A DNA stretch of 64,000 nt from Bellilinea sp040754815 (lineage in GTDB: Bacteria; Chloroflexota; Anaerolineae; Anaerolineales; Anaerolineaceae). The notes under the pieces are model-generated. The model ran no database searches. It was not told the origin of the DNA and saw nothing but the letters and a program-made list of their open reading frames with translations. The DNA is taken from NCBI GenBank assembly GCA_040754815.1, contig JBFMBX010000001.1:620001-684000 (forward strand). The letters are read 5' to 3'. Positions 16,489 through 25,783 of this stretch are shown in pieces (the stretch's first letter is position 1; the number at the start of each line of letters is the position of its first letter). The translations under genes and the position numbers were made by a program.

Positions 16489-17232
16489 ATGAGCAACTCA
16501 ATTGGAAAGACATTCTGGCAGCAGACCAAACCCGGATTTGTTCCACAATCTCCGCAAAGGCTCGGTGTGCCGCAGCCGCCGCTGGAATTGCCCTATGATC
16601 CCGCCACGCCGCTGATCCGGTTAATCGAACCGGCTCAACTGAACCTGCCCTCGGCTTCCCTTTGGGAAGTGATGAATCGGCGCGCTACCCTGCGCCGTTA
16701 CAGCAGTGAACCACTGAGTCTCAATGAACTTTCAGCCCTGCTCTGGTTCACGCAAGGGGTAAAAGAAGTGACTCACCGGCCGGTTACCCTGCGCACGGTG
16801 CCTTCGGCCGGCGCCCGCCACGCCTTCGAAACCTATCTGCTGGTCAACCGAGTGGAAGGGCTACAGCCCGGCCTGTACCGTTATGCAGCCCTGGAACACG
16901 CCCTGCTGGGTTTGAATTTTGAGGAAAACATCAATGAAACCTTGACCCGCGCCTGCTTCGATCAGCATCAGGTAGCCACCAGCGCGGTAACATTTTTCTG
17001 GGCTGCCGTTGCCGAACGGATGCTCTGGCGCTACCCGGAACGCGGTTACCGCTACCTGCTGTTAGATGCCGGACACATCTGCCAGAACCTGTATCTGGCA
17101 GCCGAAGGACTGGGCTGCGGTGTTTGCGCCATAGCCGCCTATGATGATGATGCCGTTAACACAGCACTGGGGCTGGATGGTGAAGCCGTGTTTGTGGCTT
17201 ATGCCGCCTCGCTCGGCAAACGAACCGCTTGA
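16489..17232 (+). CDS. SagB/ThcOx-type nitroreductase-family oxidoreductase
   Basis: FMN-dependent oxidoreductase of 247 residues. Diagnostic pieces are NRRATLRRYSSEPLSLNELSALLW (early FMN-binding arginines, about 63-86), TVPSAGARHAFETYLLVNRVEGL (about 103-125), GLYRY, and DAGHICQNLYLAAEGLG (about 190-206). This subgroup includes the azoline dehydrogenases of peptide natural products, but no cyclodehydratase or precursor peptide is nearby, so a stand-alone redox role is likelier. The start is fixed by AAGGAGGAG. It ends convergently eight bases from the TPR gene's stop. Confidence 0.85.
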   Translation: MSNSIGKTFWQQTKPGFVPQSPQRLGVPQPPLELPYDPATPLIRLIEPAQLNLPSASLWEVMNRRATLRRYSSEPLSLNELSALLWFTQGVKEVTHRPVTLRTVPSAGARHAFETYLLVNRVEGLQPGLYRYAALEHALLGLNFEENINETLTRACFDQHQVATSAVTFFWAAVAERMLWRYPERGYRYLLLDAGHICQNLYLAAEGLGCGVCAIAAYDDDAVNTALGLDGEAVFVAYAASLGKRTA

Positions 17233-17240
17233 ATTTTCCG

Positions 17241-19571
17241 TTATTGCCGTTTTTTAAGCAGTTTTTGTAATACTGCCTCATAATCCGCGCGGTTGGGCGG
17301 GTTGAGACGGATGATCTCTTCCACAAGACGGGCGGATTGTTCGGGTTCACCGGCGCTTGCATAATGTTCCGCCAGAAAATCCAGTTCCTCAACGGCTTCG
17401 GCATGCCTGTGGTCTCTCTTATATAAATCTGCCAGCCGGCGGTGCAGTTCCACCATCTCCGGCAGTTCCATCAAAATCCCTTTGATAAATTGAATAGCGG
17501 CTTCCCGCTGGTGTAATCCTTCCAGTACGCCAATGAAGTTATCCACTTCCAGATAAGCCGCCTTATCCTGCCCGATACGGAAATTCAAAACCACAATGCG
17601 GTTACGAATGGCAGGATCATTCGGCTGCAGGGAGCGCATCTGTTCATAAAAACGAAGCGCCTGCCGCCATTCCAGCCGCTCCATGTCAATTTCGGCCAGT
17701 TTTCCCAGCAACTGAAAAGCCAGCTGTCGGCTGCGCTTGGACTGCTGAGATAATTTCAACGCATCCAGATAGACCTGCCGCGCCGTGTCCAATTCCGCCA
17801 GTTGAATGTAATACTGGGCAATTTCCATGTATTGTTTGACGGCATCATCCACCCGTCCCTGCTCAGTCAACATGCGCAGCAGCCGTTTACGCAGCTGAAC
17901 ATCCGCCGGTGAAAGCTGGATTAACCGTTCCAGAATCTGTATTGCCTGTGAGGCCTCGCCGCGCAGGTTATATAAATCCGCAACCAGCAGGTATTTGGTA
18001 ACGGCTTCCTGAATCTGCCCGTTTGATACCAGCAATTCGGCAATTTCGATATGCAGAGGCAGGTAAGTAGGGGCATAGTCAATCGCGTAGTGAGCCTCCT
18101 CCAGCGCGGTGCGGTATTTGCCTTCCTTTGCCAGCTGGCGTATCCTTCCAATGGCCTCAATCACCTCCGAACTGCGTGATTCCAGCAACAAACTGGCCAG
18201 CGGTGCGGGAGGTGACTGGGGGGGCTGAGGCGGCAATTGCTGACGAGCCTTGTTGAGAAAGTCGCGCCAATCACTGCGCAGCAGCTGTTCGGCAATCGTC
18301 TCGCACAGCGCTTTGAGGGTTTGAACATCACCGATATGGGATTGAGCCTCGATAATCGGCTCGTAAATCTGGCGCAATTCTTCTCTGTGTTCCAGCGGCA
18401 CCGTTTCGGCATCCGCCATCCGCAAAGCCTGCAGGTAAGCGGCTGCGGCTTCTTTGTAATTTTCTGCCCGGTAGTAAATTCCCGCCAGTAAAAGGTAGGA
18501 ACCCAATGAATATTCCGGATGTTTGACGGCTTTGAGCAGGATGGGCAGTGCTTTTTGATCCTGCTTTTCGGCCAGCAGAAACCCCAAATCAAAATACAAA
18601 GCCGGATGAGAAAAGCCCAAATCGTAGGCGCGTTCCAGTTCTTCGGCGGCTTGCTTTTCCTGCCCTGTGGTTTGGGATTCAATGGCCTGCCCGATGTGCA
18701 GCAACACGCGGGTTCGCGTGGATGGATCCAGCACCAGCTCGCCCGTTCCGCGCATCAGGGCATTGATTCCCCGGCGGGGAGCAGGGCTTTCAGTAGCCGA
18801 GATATCATCCGGCGCATCAAAGAGTAATTCGGCCAGTTGAATCAACGCACGCTGGCGGGTTTCCGCAATCGGGTCAAGCGAAGGCGGTTTACCGGCTTCT
18901 TGCGGCGCGGCCAGTTGTTTGACATCTGCCATGCGCATCGGTCCCGTTCCACCGCGCGGGCGCTGCGGTTTTGGCATTGGTTGGCCGCTTTTGAGCATTT
19001 GCAGTGCCTGCGTGGCCTCGGCGCTGCCGGGAATCAGTTTGAGCGCGTACAGCACAATTTGTTGAGCCTTTTGGAGATCCCCTGCATGTTGCATCAGGCT
19101 AGCGCAGGCCACCAGTTCCGATACGGCTTCGGCCTTTTTACCCAACCGTTCGTAAATCATTGCCAACCGCGAATGGCCGGTAAAAATCTCCGGGTTCAGG
19201 CTGAGCACCCTTTGCCAGCCCTCAATGGATTTTTCCACATCTCTGGCTTTGAGGTGAAGTTCTGCCGCCTGCATGCCGGCGCGGATGGCCTCATTCAACC
19301 GCCCCTGCCTTTCGTAGATGCGCGCCATTTTCTCAGCCGGTATGGGGTCTTGCGGGTTAAGCAGCGCAACCCGCTTATACACCTGCAGGGCTTCGTCAAA
19401 ATCCTGCAACTCATAAAGCGCCAGCCCCAAATTGCTCAACGCAGCCGGATGATCCGGAAATTCCTCTAAAGCCATGCGGTAATAACGGGCAGCCTGTTCC
19501 CATTCCTGATCCCACGCGGCGGAATGTCCCTTGTTCATGGCTTCTTCAAATTGTGTCTGGTTGCCAGCCAT
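17241..19571 (-). CDS. Large tetratricopeptide-repeat protein
   Basis: 776 residues from the ATG preceded by GGAGGAAC. It is built almost wholly of TPR helical hairpins: repeats at about 10-180 (for example AALSNLGLALYELQDFDEAL), 280-400, and 465-770, with a basic Pro-rich linker near 200-260. There is no signal peptide, no membrane helix and no enzymatic domain. TPR arrays bind proteins; the partner is unknown. It lies downstream of polA on the same strand, separated by about 115 bases. Confidence 0.8.
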   Translation of the reverse strand: MAGNQTQFEEAMNKGHSAAWDQEWEQAARYYRMALEEFPDHPAALSNLGLALYELQDFDEALQVYKRVALLNPQDPIPAEKMARIYERQGRLNEAIRAGMQAAELHLKARDVEKSIEGWQRVLSLNPEIFTGHSRLAMIYERLGKKAEAVSELVACASLMQHAGDLQKAQQIVLYALKLIPGSAEATQALQMLKSGQPMPKPQRPRGGTGPMRMADVKQLAAPQEAGKPPSLDPIAETRQRALIQLAELLFDAPDDISATESPAPRRGINALMRGTGELVLDPSTRTRVLLHIGQAIESQTTGQEKQAAEELERAYDLGFSHPALYFDLGFLLAEKQDQKALPILLKAVKHPEYSLGSYLLLAGIYYRAENYKEAAAAYLQALRMADAETVPLEHREELRQIYEPIIEAQSHIGDVQTLKALCETIAEQLLRSDWRDFLNKARQQLPPQPPQSPPAPLASLLLESRSSEVIEAIGRIRQLAKEGKYRTALEEAHYAIDYAPTYLPLHIEIAELLVSNGQIQEAVTKYLLVADLYNLRGEASQAIQILERLIQLSPADVQLRKRLLRMLTEQGRVDDAVKQYMEIAQYYIQLAELDTARQVYLDALKLSQQSKRSRQLAFQLLGKLAEIDMERLEWRQALRFYEQMRSLQPNDPAIRNRIVVLNFRIGQDKAAYLEVDNFIGVLEGLHQREAAIQFIKGILMELPEMVELHRRLADLYKRDHRHAEAVEELDFLAEHYASAGEPEQSARLVEEIIRLNPPNRADYEAVLQKLLKKRQ

Positions 19572-19687
19572 GTTCCTCCGATTCAATTCCTTAAACTACA
19601 ATTTCTCATTTACTTTAACGGATAGGGCGAGAAAACGCAAAGGATTCTGGATAACAATTCCGCAAGGTTGCGGAGGTAAAGCGGGGT

Positions 19688-22468
19688 TCAGGAAAGCACT
19701 TCCAGTGAACCCCAGTTCTTTCCCCAGCGGGCTTCGGTCACCAGCGGTATGGAGAGAGGATACGCATTTTCCATCACATTGCGAACCACCTGTACGGTCT
19801 CATCCCGCTGATTTTCCGGCACTTCCAGCACCAGTTCGTCGTGCACCTGCAGCAACAGACGCGCTTCCAAACCGCTCTCTTTCAAAGCGGGCGGCAGGCG
19901 CACCATAGCCAGTTTCATAATATCGGCAGCCGTCCCCTGCACCGGGGCATTGATGGCCTCGCGTTCCTCCCTCGCACGCAAAGCGGGGTTGGCATTGCTT
20001 TTCAGGTTGGGAAAATACCGCCGCCTGCCCAGCAGGGTTTCCACATATCCCTGCCGCGATGCCTGTCGGCGCAGACCATCCAGGAAGGCTTTCACCCCGG
20101 GGAACTGCTGAAAATAGGCTTTGACGAAATTTTCTGCTTCCGCAAGGGTGAGATCGGTAGTGCGGTGCAGGCCAAAGGCGCTCATCCCATAAATCAAACC
20201 AAAGTTAATCGCCTTGGCATGACGGCGCTGTTCCTTACTGACTTTCTCCAAAGGAACTCCATAAATGGCTGCTGCCGTGGCTGCGTGAATATCCTGCCCG
20301 GCCCGAAAGGCCGAAAGCATGGCTTCATCCTGTGCCATGTGCGCCACGATGCGTAATTCAATTTGAGAATAATCCACCGAAAGCAACCCGTAACCCGGCG
20401 CGGCAATGAAGGCATTGCGCACCAGTCGTCCTGTCTCGGTACGGGTGGGAATATTTTGCAAATTCGGGTCAGAGGAAGCCAGCCGCCCGGTGACCGAACC
20501 CGTTTGATTGTAGGAAGTATGCACCCGGCCGGTGCGGGGATTGACCTGCTGCGGGAGAGCATCTACATAAGTGGATTTGAGTTTGGCCAGTTCGCGGTAT
20601 TCCAGAATCATATCCACTACCGGATGCTGATCGCGCAGTTCTTCCAGCACACCTGCCGAGGTTGAAAAATGGCCGGAAGCCGTTTTCTTCCCGCGATCCG
20701 GCGGTTCCAGTCTCAGGGTTTCGAACAACACTTTGGAAAGCTGCTGGGTGGAATTTACATTGAAAGAATAGCCCACCATCCGGAAAATTTCTTTTTCGAT
20801 CTCCGCCAGCCGGACTGATAAATCTTTCGACATCTGCTTGAGGAACGGCAGATCCAGCATCACCCCATTGCGTTCCATCATCCCCAGCACCGGCACCAGC
20901 GGCATTTCAATTTCCTCGAACAGGCGAGTAGCATTGACCTGTTCCAGACGTTCTTTCAGTAACGGCATCAGGCGCAGGCAAATTTCGGCATCTGCAGCAG
21001 CATAGGCTGCGACCGACCCAACCGCCACCCGATCCATGGTCAACTGGTTCTTACCTTTGCCGATCAATTCCTCGATATGGGTCATGCGCACACCCAAATA
21101 CGATTCGGCCAGATCTTTCAAACCGAGGTTGTAACTTTCCGGCTGCACCAGCCAGGCGGCGATCATCGTATCAAAGGTGAGCGGCGCAACCGTAAGACCG
21201 TGATTTTCCAGCACCAGCGCATCGTATTTCAGGTTATGGCCTACTTTGCCTATTTTCGGAGAAGTCAGCGCCGGCCGCAGCGCATCCAGCACCTCGTTGA
21301 GCGGTAATTGCACTTCGCCGGTGCGGTGACCAACCGGCAGGTAGTAGCCATGCCCGGCCTCAAATGCCAGCGAAATGCCCACCAGTTCTGCGCGCATCGG
21401 GTCGGTTGAGGTGGTTTCGGTATCGAAGGCGAGTGTGGAAATCCCTTCTAACCGGCGGCACAATTCGTTCAGATCTTCCCGGTTTTGAACGACCGTCCAC
21501 TGCCCGTCAATGGCCGGCGGTTCGCCGATGCGAACGAGCGGTTCACCGAAGAGGGTCAACTGCTGCCCGCTGGCAGGCACAGGATCAGCCCGATTTTCCA
21601 GCTTCTTCAGGCGCGGCAGCAAGGAACGAAACTCCAACCGCTGGAAAAATTCTTCCACCGCCGGCAGGTTGATTTGACTCGTCCGCGCTTTTTCCAGTGG
21701 CAGCATGACCGGCAAATCACAGCGGATGGTTGCTAGCTGGCGGCTCAGGTAAGCCTTCTCCCGGTCTTTTTCCAGCAGCGTTCGCACCCGGCCGGGAATT
21801 TGATCCAGATGAACGTAAATATCATCCAGATTTTCATACTGCTGCAAGAGGGTAATGGCAGTTTTTTCCCCAATGCCGGAAACGCCGGGAATGTTATCGG
21901 ATTTATCTCCCACCAGTGCTTTATAATCCACCACCTGATCGGGGCGGATACCGAGCGTTTCGATAACTTCCTTCACACCGTAATCGCGCGCTTCGGAAAG
22001 TTTACTGCCCGCCAGGTTGACAATCACCCGCTCGTTGACCAGTTGCAGCAGGTCGCGGTCGCCGGTGATGATCTTGACGCCAAATCCATTTTCGGTTGCC
22101 TGCCGGGCAATACTACCCAGCACGTCATCGGCCTCAAATCCCTCCGCTTCCAGACGCGGCAAACCAAAGGTATCTACCATCTCCCGAATGCGCTCGATTT
22201 GCGGGCGCAGGTCCTCGGGCATTTTGGCGCGAGTGGCTTTGTAATCGGCGTACAAATCGTTTCGAAAGGTCACCCCCGTATCGAAGGCCACCGCCAGATA
22301 TTCAGGTTTTTCCTGTTCCAGCAGGCGCAGCAGAACACTGGCAAAACCGTAAATACCGGCAGTCGGTTCACCGCTGCTGGTGGTAAGCTGCTGACCGGAT
22401 AGCGTAATGGCAAAATAAGTGCGGTAGGCTAAAGCGTGTCCATCAATCAAATAAAGAATGGGCGGCAT
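19688..22468 (-). CDS. polA: DNA polymerase I
   Basis: Repair and Okazaki-fragment polymerase of 926 residues with all three domains. The 5' nuclease (1-300) has YLIDGHALAYRTYF, EGFEADDVLGS and GDKSDNIPGV. The 3'-5' exonuclease (about 325-520) looks intact, with FDTETTSTD carrying the D-x-E pair and a later AYAAADAEI. The polymerase (about 540-926) has LLSVDYSQIELRI (motif A), RRHAKAINFGLIYGMS (motif B, O-helix) and LLQVHDELVLEV (motif C). AGGAGAAA precedes the start. It follows the receiver/transposase-like gene by 37 bases on the same strand. Confidence 0.97.
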   Translation of the reverse strand: MPPILYLIDGHALAYRTYFAITLSGQQLTTSSGEPTAGIYGFASVLLRLLEQEKPEYLAVAFDTGVTFRNDLYADYKATRAKMPEDLRPQIERIREMVDTFGLPRLEAEGFEADDVLGSIARQATENGFGVKIITGDRDLLQLVNERVIVNLAGSKLSEARDYGVKEVIETLGIRPDQVVDYKALVGDKSDNIPGVSGIGEKTAITLLQQYENLDDIYVHLDQIPGRVRTLLEKDREKAYLSRQLATIRCDLPVMLPLEKARTSQINLPAVEEFFQRLEFRSLLPRLKKLENRADPVPASGQQLTLFGEPLVRIGEPPAIDGQWTVVQNREDLNELCRRLEGISTLAFDTETTSTDPMRAELVGISLAFEAGHGYYLPVGHRTGEVQLPLNEVLDALRPALTSPKIGKVGHNLKYDALVLENHGLTVAPLTFDTMIAAWLVQPESYNLGLKDLAESYLGVRMTHIEELIGKGKNQLTMDRVAVGSVAAYAAADAEICLRLMPLLKERLEQVNATRLFEEIEMPLVPVLGMMERNGVMLDLPFLKQMSKDLSVRLAEIEKEIFRMVGYSFNVNSTQQLSKVLFETLRLEPPDRGKKTASGHFSTSAGVLEELRDQHPVVDMILEYRELAKLKSTYVDALPQQVNPRTGRVHTSYNQTGSVTGRLASSDPNLQNIPTRTETGRLVRNAFIAAPGYGLLSVDYSQIELRIVAHMAQDEAMLSAFRAGQDIHAATAAAIYGVPLEKVSKEQRRHAKAINFGLIYGMSAFGLHRTTDLTLAEAENFVKAYFQQFPGVKAFLDGLRRQASRQGYVETLLGRRRYFPNLKSNANPALRAREEREAINAPVQGTAADIMKLAMVRLPPALKESGLEARLLLQVHDELVLEVPENQRDETVQVVRNVMENAYPLSIPLVTEARWGKNWGSLEVLS

Positions 22469-22505
22469 TCTATTTCTCCTGATTCCTGTGGAGATGATTT
22501 TTCAA

Positions 22506-24014
22506 TCAAGAGGACAAAAAACCCTGCCGGCGGCGGGTGCGGAGGATAAAATCTTCGATCAATGCGCTCTCCGGCGTCTTTCGGCTGCGCAGGATGAGAT
22601 GAGCCGAAGCCCAAAAATTTCCCTTCCCGGCCAGAGCCGGAATGCTCTCCGCCAGATAAGTGGAACTTTTCTCCTTAATCATGCGCACCAGATGACCGGG
22701 AGATACCGCCGGCGGCAGGTTGACTGTCCACATAAAATATTGCGGCTGAACCTCAACCGACTCCAATGTGTACCCCAGTGTAGCACAAAAGTCCGGCAGC
22801 CAGCGCCGCAATTCTTCAACAATTTGACCTTCCAGAACCACCTGCGGCGAGCGAGGCAGCAAAATACAGGTATAGGACTGGCGGTTTTCCAGGGTTAACT
22901 CTCCGCCCGGCGGGGGAGTTTGAGTTTTACGGCTGGGGCGGGTTTCTTCCAACGCCGCGGGGTTTTCCACCGAAACCGGTGGTTCTCTGCCGGCCGTTGA
23001 AGAGTTCATTACTGCCTTTACTAACAGCAAGGGGGGGACAAAATCGGCAGGGAATTCTTCTTCCGGCTTCCAGTCCTCACTGAATAATTTTTTATCCGGC
23101 AACGGATCGGGCGGGGGAATGCTGCCGAGAATATCCTCCAGGCGGATTTGTTCAAATTCCTCAGCGGTTTCCTCCTCATCGAATGAAAATTCATCCTCAA
23201 CCCGTCCCGTTTCTCCTTTGGCTCGAAAATCAGCCTCGTCCACTATTGCCACTTTTTGATTAACCGATGAAATTGCTTCGAAAACCTCATTCCACCGACC
23301 GGCAAACCATTGGCTCAAGCGACGCGCTTCCCGTAAAGAGGTGTGGGCATCGAACACCAGCCCCAACGGCTGACCATCGGGCAGCAAAGTGGCATACAAC
23401 AGCACATCCTTATCCACCAGATGTGGACGGAAGTAACGGATCAGATCACTGCGCCGCTCCGACTGCCAGAACCGCCCCAACACCAGCGCGGCTTCGCGCA
23501 GGTCTTCCTCTTGTAGTGTTCCTGCCAGCATTGGCGGTTCGCCGCTGCGCAGCACCACAACGCCCAACGCTTTTGCTTCATTCAGCCACTCATCCAGAAG
23601 CCGCTCCGGATGCACCGCACTCATCCCCATATCCGAAAGGTCAGCCGGCCGGGATGAGGGGGGGAGTTCTTCTTGCAAAGCAAGCAGCAAATCCGGCAGA
23701 TAAAACGGCTTGATCAGCACCGAAGCCGGACGGAGCAATTTTACCAGCGGATGAAGCCGGTCATTGTCAGGCGGAAAGACGATCAGGTGAGCGGGCTGCA
23801 CATCCTGAATCAATTGCAGCAAGGCCTGTTGAATGTCCTCTTCAGCATCCAGATCCAGCACCAGTGTTTCAAAATTCCCCTCTTTCAATTTGCGCCGGAC
23901 TTCTTCAACTTCTCCGGCTGCAGAACTTTGCCCAAAACCACTGCTTTTGAGGCTGTTGTGCAGCAAGGTGCGAAAAGGTTCATGAATGCTGAAAACCAAC
24001 ACCTTCGTTTCCAT
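22506..24014 (-). CDS. Receiver-like domain fused to a catalytically dead IS200 (Y1) transposase-like domain
   Basis: 502 residues. Residues 1-115 look like a CheY-type fold (VLVFSIHEPFRTLLHNSL, TLVLDLDAEEDI, PASVLIKPFYLPDLLLAL), with a possible phosphoacceptor Asp near 54-56. A middle region of about 250 residues is acidic and low in complexity. Residues about 380-502 follow the IS200/REP-associated transposase pattern: PPAVSPGHLVRMIKEKSS, then FWASAHLI. The HUH metal motif is replaced (PQYFMWTV where PDHVHLLV is expected) and the catalytic Tyr helix has Phe (IEDFILRTRRRQ). It is therefore a domesticated, non-catalytic DNA- or RNA-binding fold by inference. It lies directly upstream of polA. 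Its function is unknown. Confidence 0.65.
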   Translation of the reverse strand: METKVLVFSIHEPFRTLLHNSLKSSGFGQSSAAGEVEEVRRKLKEGNFETLVLDLDAEEDIQQALLQLIQDVQPAHLIVFPPDNDRLHPLVKLLRPASVLIKPFYLPDLLLALQEELPPSSRPADLSDMGMSAVHPERLLDEWLNEAKALGVVVLRSGEPPMLAGTLQEEDLREAALVLGRFWQSERRSDLIRYFRPHLVDKDVLLYATLLPDGQPLGLVFDAHTSLREARRLSQWFAGRWNEVFEAISSVNQKVAIVDEADFRAKGETGRVEDEFSFDEEETAEEFEQIRLEDILGSIPPPDPLPDKKLFSEDWKPEEEFPADFVPPLLLVKAVMNSSTAGREPPVSVENPAALEETRPSRKTQTPPPGGELTLENRQSYTCILLPRSPQVVLEGQIVEELRRWLPDFCATLGYTLESVEVQPQYFMWTVNLPPAVSPGHLVRMIKEKSSTYLAESIPALAGKGNFWASAHLILRSRKTPESALIEDFILRTRRRQGFLSS

Positions 24015-24130
24015 ACTTAAAAGTCTATCACGCCCGGAAATGAGTTACAAGCAATTTTTTTGCCGATTGAGTTCATGTCTTTTGCTTCATCTGTTGCAAT
24101 CCCCGTGCCTGGCGAGACAGAATGAATAAA

Positions 24131-24159
24131 TTGCATTCTGTTCCTGATAAGGCTATACT
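24131..24159 (+). promoter_or_regulatory. Sigma-70-type promoter of the rhomboid gene
   Basis: TTGCAT (24131-24136) and TATACT (24154-24159) are separated by 17 bases, 21 bases before the start codon; CGGAGGAG is the ribosome site. Confidence 0.72.
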
Positions 24160-24180
24160 AAATAAGATATCGGAGGAGTC

Positions 24181-24882
24181 ATGTTTCCACTCAAGGATAC
24201 CATTCGTTCGAGGTCGCTGCCCGTCATGACCTGGCTCATCATTTTGACCAATGCGTTGGTTTTCTTCGTCATCGAACTCAATCTTTCTCCCTTCCAGCTG
24301 GAACGTTTCATCCGCACTTTTGGGCTGATCGGCGCACGCCTGCAGGTTGATGAGCCCCTGACATGGTACCCCCTGCTAACTCACATGTTTTTGCACGGAG
24401 GATGGGTGCATTTCCTCAGCAATATGTGGACTTTGTTCATTTTTGGGGATAATGTCGAAGACCGCATGGGGTCTTTTCGATTTCTCGTTTTTTATCTGCT
24501 CGGCGGGATTTCAGCGGGATTACTGCAAATTATTCTCGGCTCACCTGTTGTCCCCGCCGTTGGCGCATCCGGTGCAATTGCAGCGGTGCTGGGCGCTTAC
24601 TTCCTGTTTTTCCCGCGCGCGCAGGTGATCACCTTTGTGCCGGTCTTTTTCCTGCCGTGGTTTGTCAATATCCCCGCCATCATCTATCTGGGATTCTGGT
24701 TCATTTCACAATTATTTTCGGGGCTGCTCTCGCTGGCTGTGCCGGCCGGCATGAGCATGGGCGGCATCGCCTGGTGGGCACACATCGGCGGCTTCGTGTT
24801 CGGCTTATTCCTTGCCTTACCGTTCAGCGCTTCCGGTCGTAAAAAGGTGTATTGGTACCGCGACGAATATTTCCCATGGTAA
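24181..24882 (+). CDS. Rhomboid-family intramembrane serine protease
   Basis: Cleaves transmembrane substrates within the bilayer. It has 233 residues with six hydrophobic helices. The catalytic dyad is present: Ser130 in VGASGAIAA and His201 in WWAHIGGF. HMFLHGGWVHFLSNMW (about 68-83) carries the oxyanion-side His and Asn of the family. The start has CGGAGGAG. The next gene, another membrane-associated serine protease, begins 33 bases downstream, so they are probably co-transcribed. Confidence 0.93.
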   Translation: MFPLKDTIRSRSLPVMTWLIILTNALVFFVIELNLSPFQLERFIRTFGLIGARLQVDEPLTWYPLLTHMFLHGGWVHFLSNMWTLFIFGDNVEDRMGSFRFLVFYLLGGISAGLLQIILGSPVVPAVGASGAIAAVLGAYFLFFPRAQVITFVPVFFLPWFVNIPAIIYLGFWFISQLFSGLLSLAVPAGMSMGGIAWWAHIGGFVFGLFLALPFSASGRKKVYWYRDEYFPW

Positions 24883-24915
24883 TCTCATTCCCTTCCAGTT
24901 TCCCTTGGAGGTCTT

Positions 24916-25764
24916 ATGGATCTGATCAATCTTCTCTGGCTCTTTCTTATCATTTCCAGCCTGGTGCCCCTCTTCCGGCAAAAAATCATCGAGGCTGACC
25001 GGCTGCGTTTGATGAGGATCATCGAAGCCAAACGCGGCTCGCGCGTCATCGCCCTGATTCACCGGCAGGAAAGCATGAGCTTCCTCGGTTTTCCGGTGGC
25101 GCGTTACATTGACATTCACGACTCGGAACAGGTTTTGCGCGCCATCAAACTGACCGACCCGAAACTGCCTATTGATATTATTCTGCATACTCCCGGCGGT
25201 CTGGTGCTGGCGGCCGAACAAATTGCCAATGCCCTTGCCCGCCACGAAGGTAAAGTTACCGTCATCGTGCCGCACTACGCCATGTCCGGCGGAACGATGA
25301 TTGCGCTGGCAGCCGATGAAATTCTGATGGATGAAAACGCTGTGCTTGGGCCGGTTGACCCGCAAATTGGGAATTTCCCTGCTGCCTCCATTTTACAGGT
25401 TCTGGCCGAAAAAGATCGCAACCGCATCGACGACGAGACCCTTATTCTGGCGGATATTTCCCGCAAAGCCATCGAACAGGTCAAAGCCACCATTCGCCGA
25501 ATCGCCTCGGTGCACTACCCGCCGGAAAAAGCCGAATATCTCGCTGAGGAACTGGCAACCGGCAAGTGGACGCACGATTACCCTATTGATGTCGAAGAAG
25601 CCCGCCAATTGGGGCTGAATGTCAAAACAGAACTGCCGGAAGAGATTTATCAGTTGATGAATCTTTACCCCCAAACTCAACAGCGCCGCCCCTCTGTCGA
25701 ATACATACCGCTCCCCTATCCTGCCCGCCCATCGCTGCCAGAGCGGAAAACCAATCGCGAGTAG
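24916..25764 (+). CDS. Membrane-anchored ClpP-fold serine protease (SDH/SppA-like)
   Basis: 282 residues. It has one N-terminal hydrophobic helix (4-20), then a crotonase/Clp-fold domain with ILHTPGGLVLAAEQIANAL (oxyanion region, about 89-107) and the nucleophile Ser124 in PHYAMSGGTMIA. LGPVDPQIG at about 144-152 is typical of the serine-dehydrogenase-proteinase family. It is likely to degrade membrane or peripheral proteins at the inner face. It sits between the rhomboid gene and a membrane HhH protein (20-base gap with an ideal AAAGGAGG), which suggests one operon. Confidence 0.88.
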   Translation: MDLINLLWLFLIISSLVPLFRQKIIEADRLRLMRIIEAKRGSRVIALIHRQESMSFLGFPVARYIDIHDSEQVLRAIKLTDPKLPIDIILHTPGGLVLAAEQIANALARHEGKVTVIVPHYAMSGGTMIALAADEILMDENAVLGPVDPQIGNFPAASILQVLAEKDRNRIDDETLILADISRKAIEQVKATIRRIASVHYPPEKAEYLAEELATGKWTHDYPIDVEEARQLGLNVKTELPEEIYQLMNLYPQTQQRRPSVEYIPLPYPARPSLPERKTNRE

Positions 25765-25783
25765 TTCGGGAAAGGAGGAATAA

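Noticed and set aside
19640..19687. CCGCAAGGTTGCGG as a polA terminator
   Set aside because: The stem is five to six pairs with a tiny loop and no T-run on the minus strand.
22506..24014. Active IS200-family transposase
   Set aside because: The HUH and Tyr residues are missing, the gene is far longer than TnpA, and no subterminal hairpins flank it.
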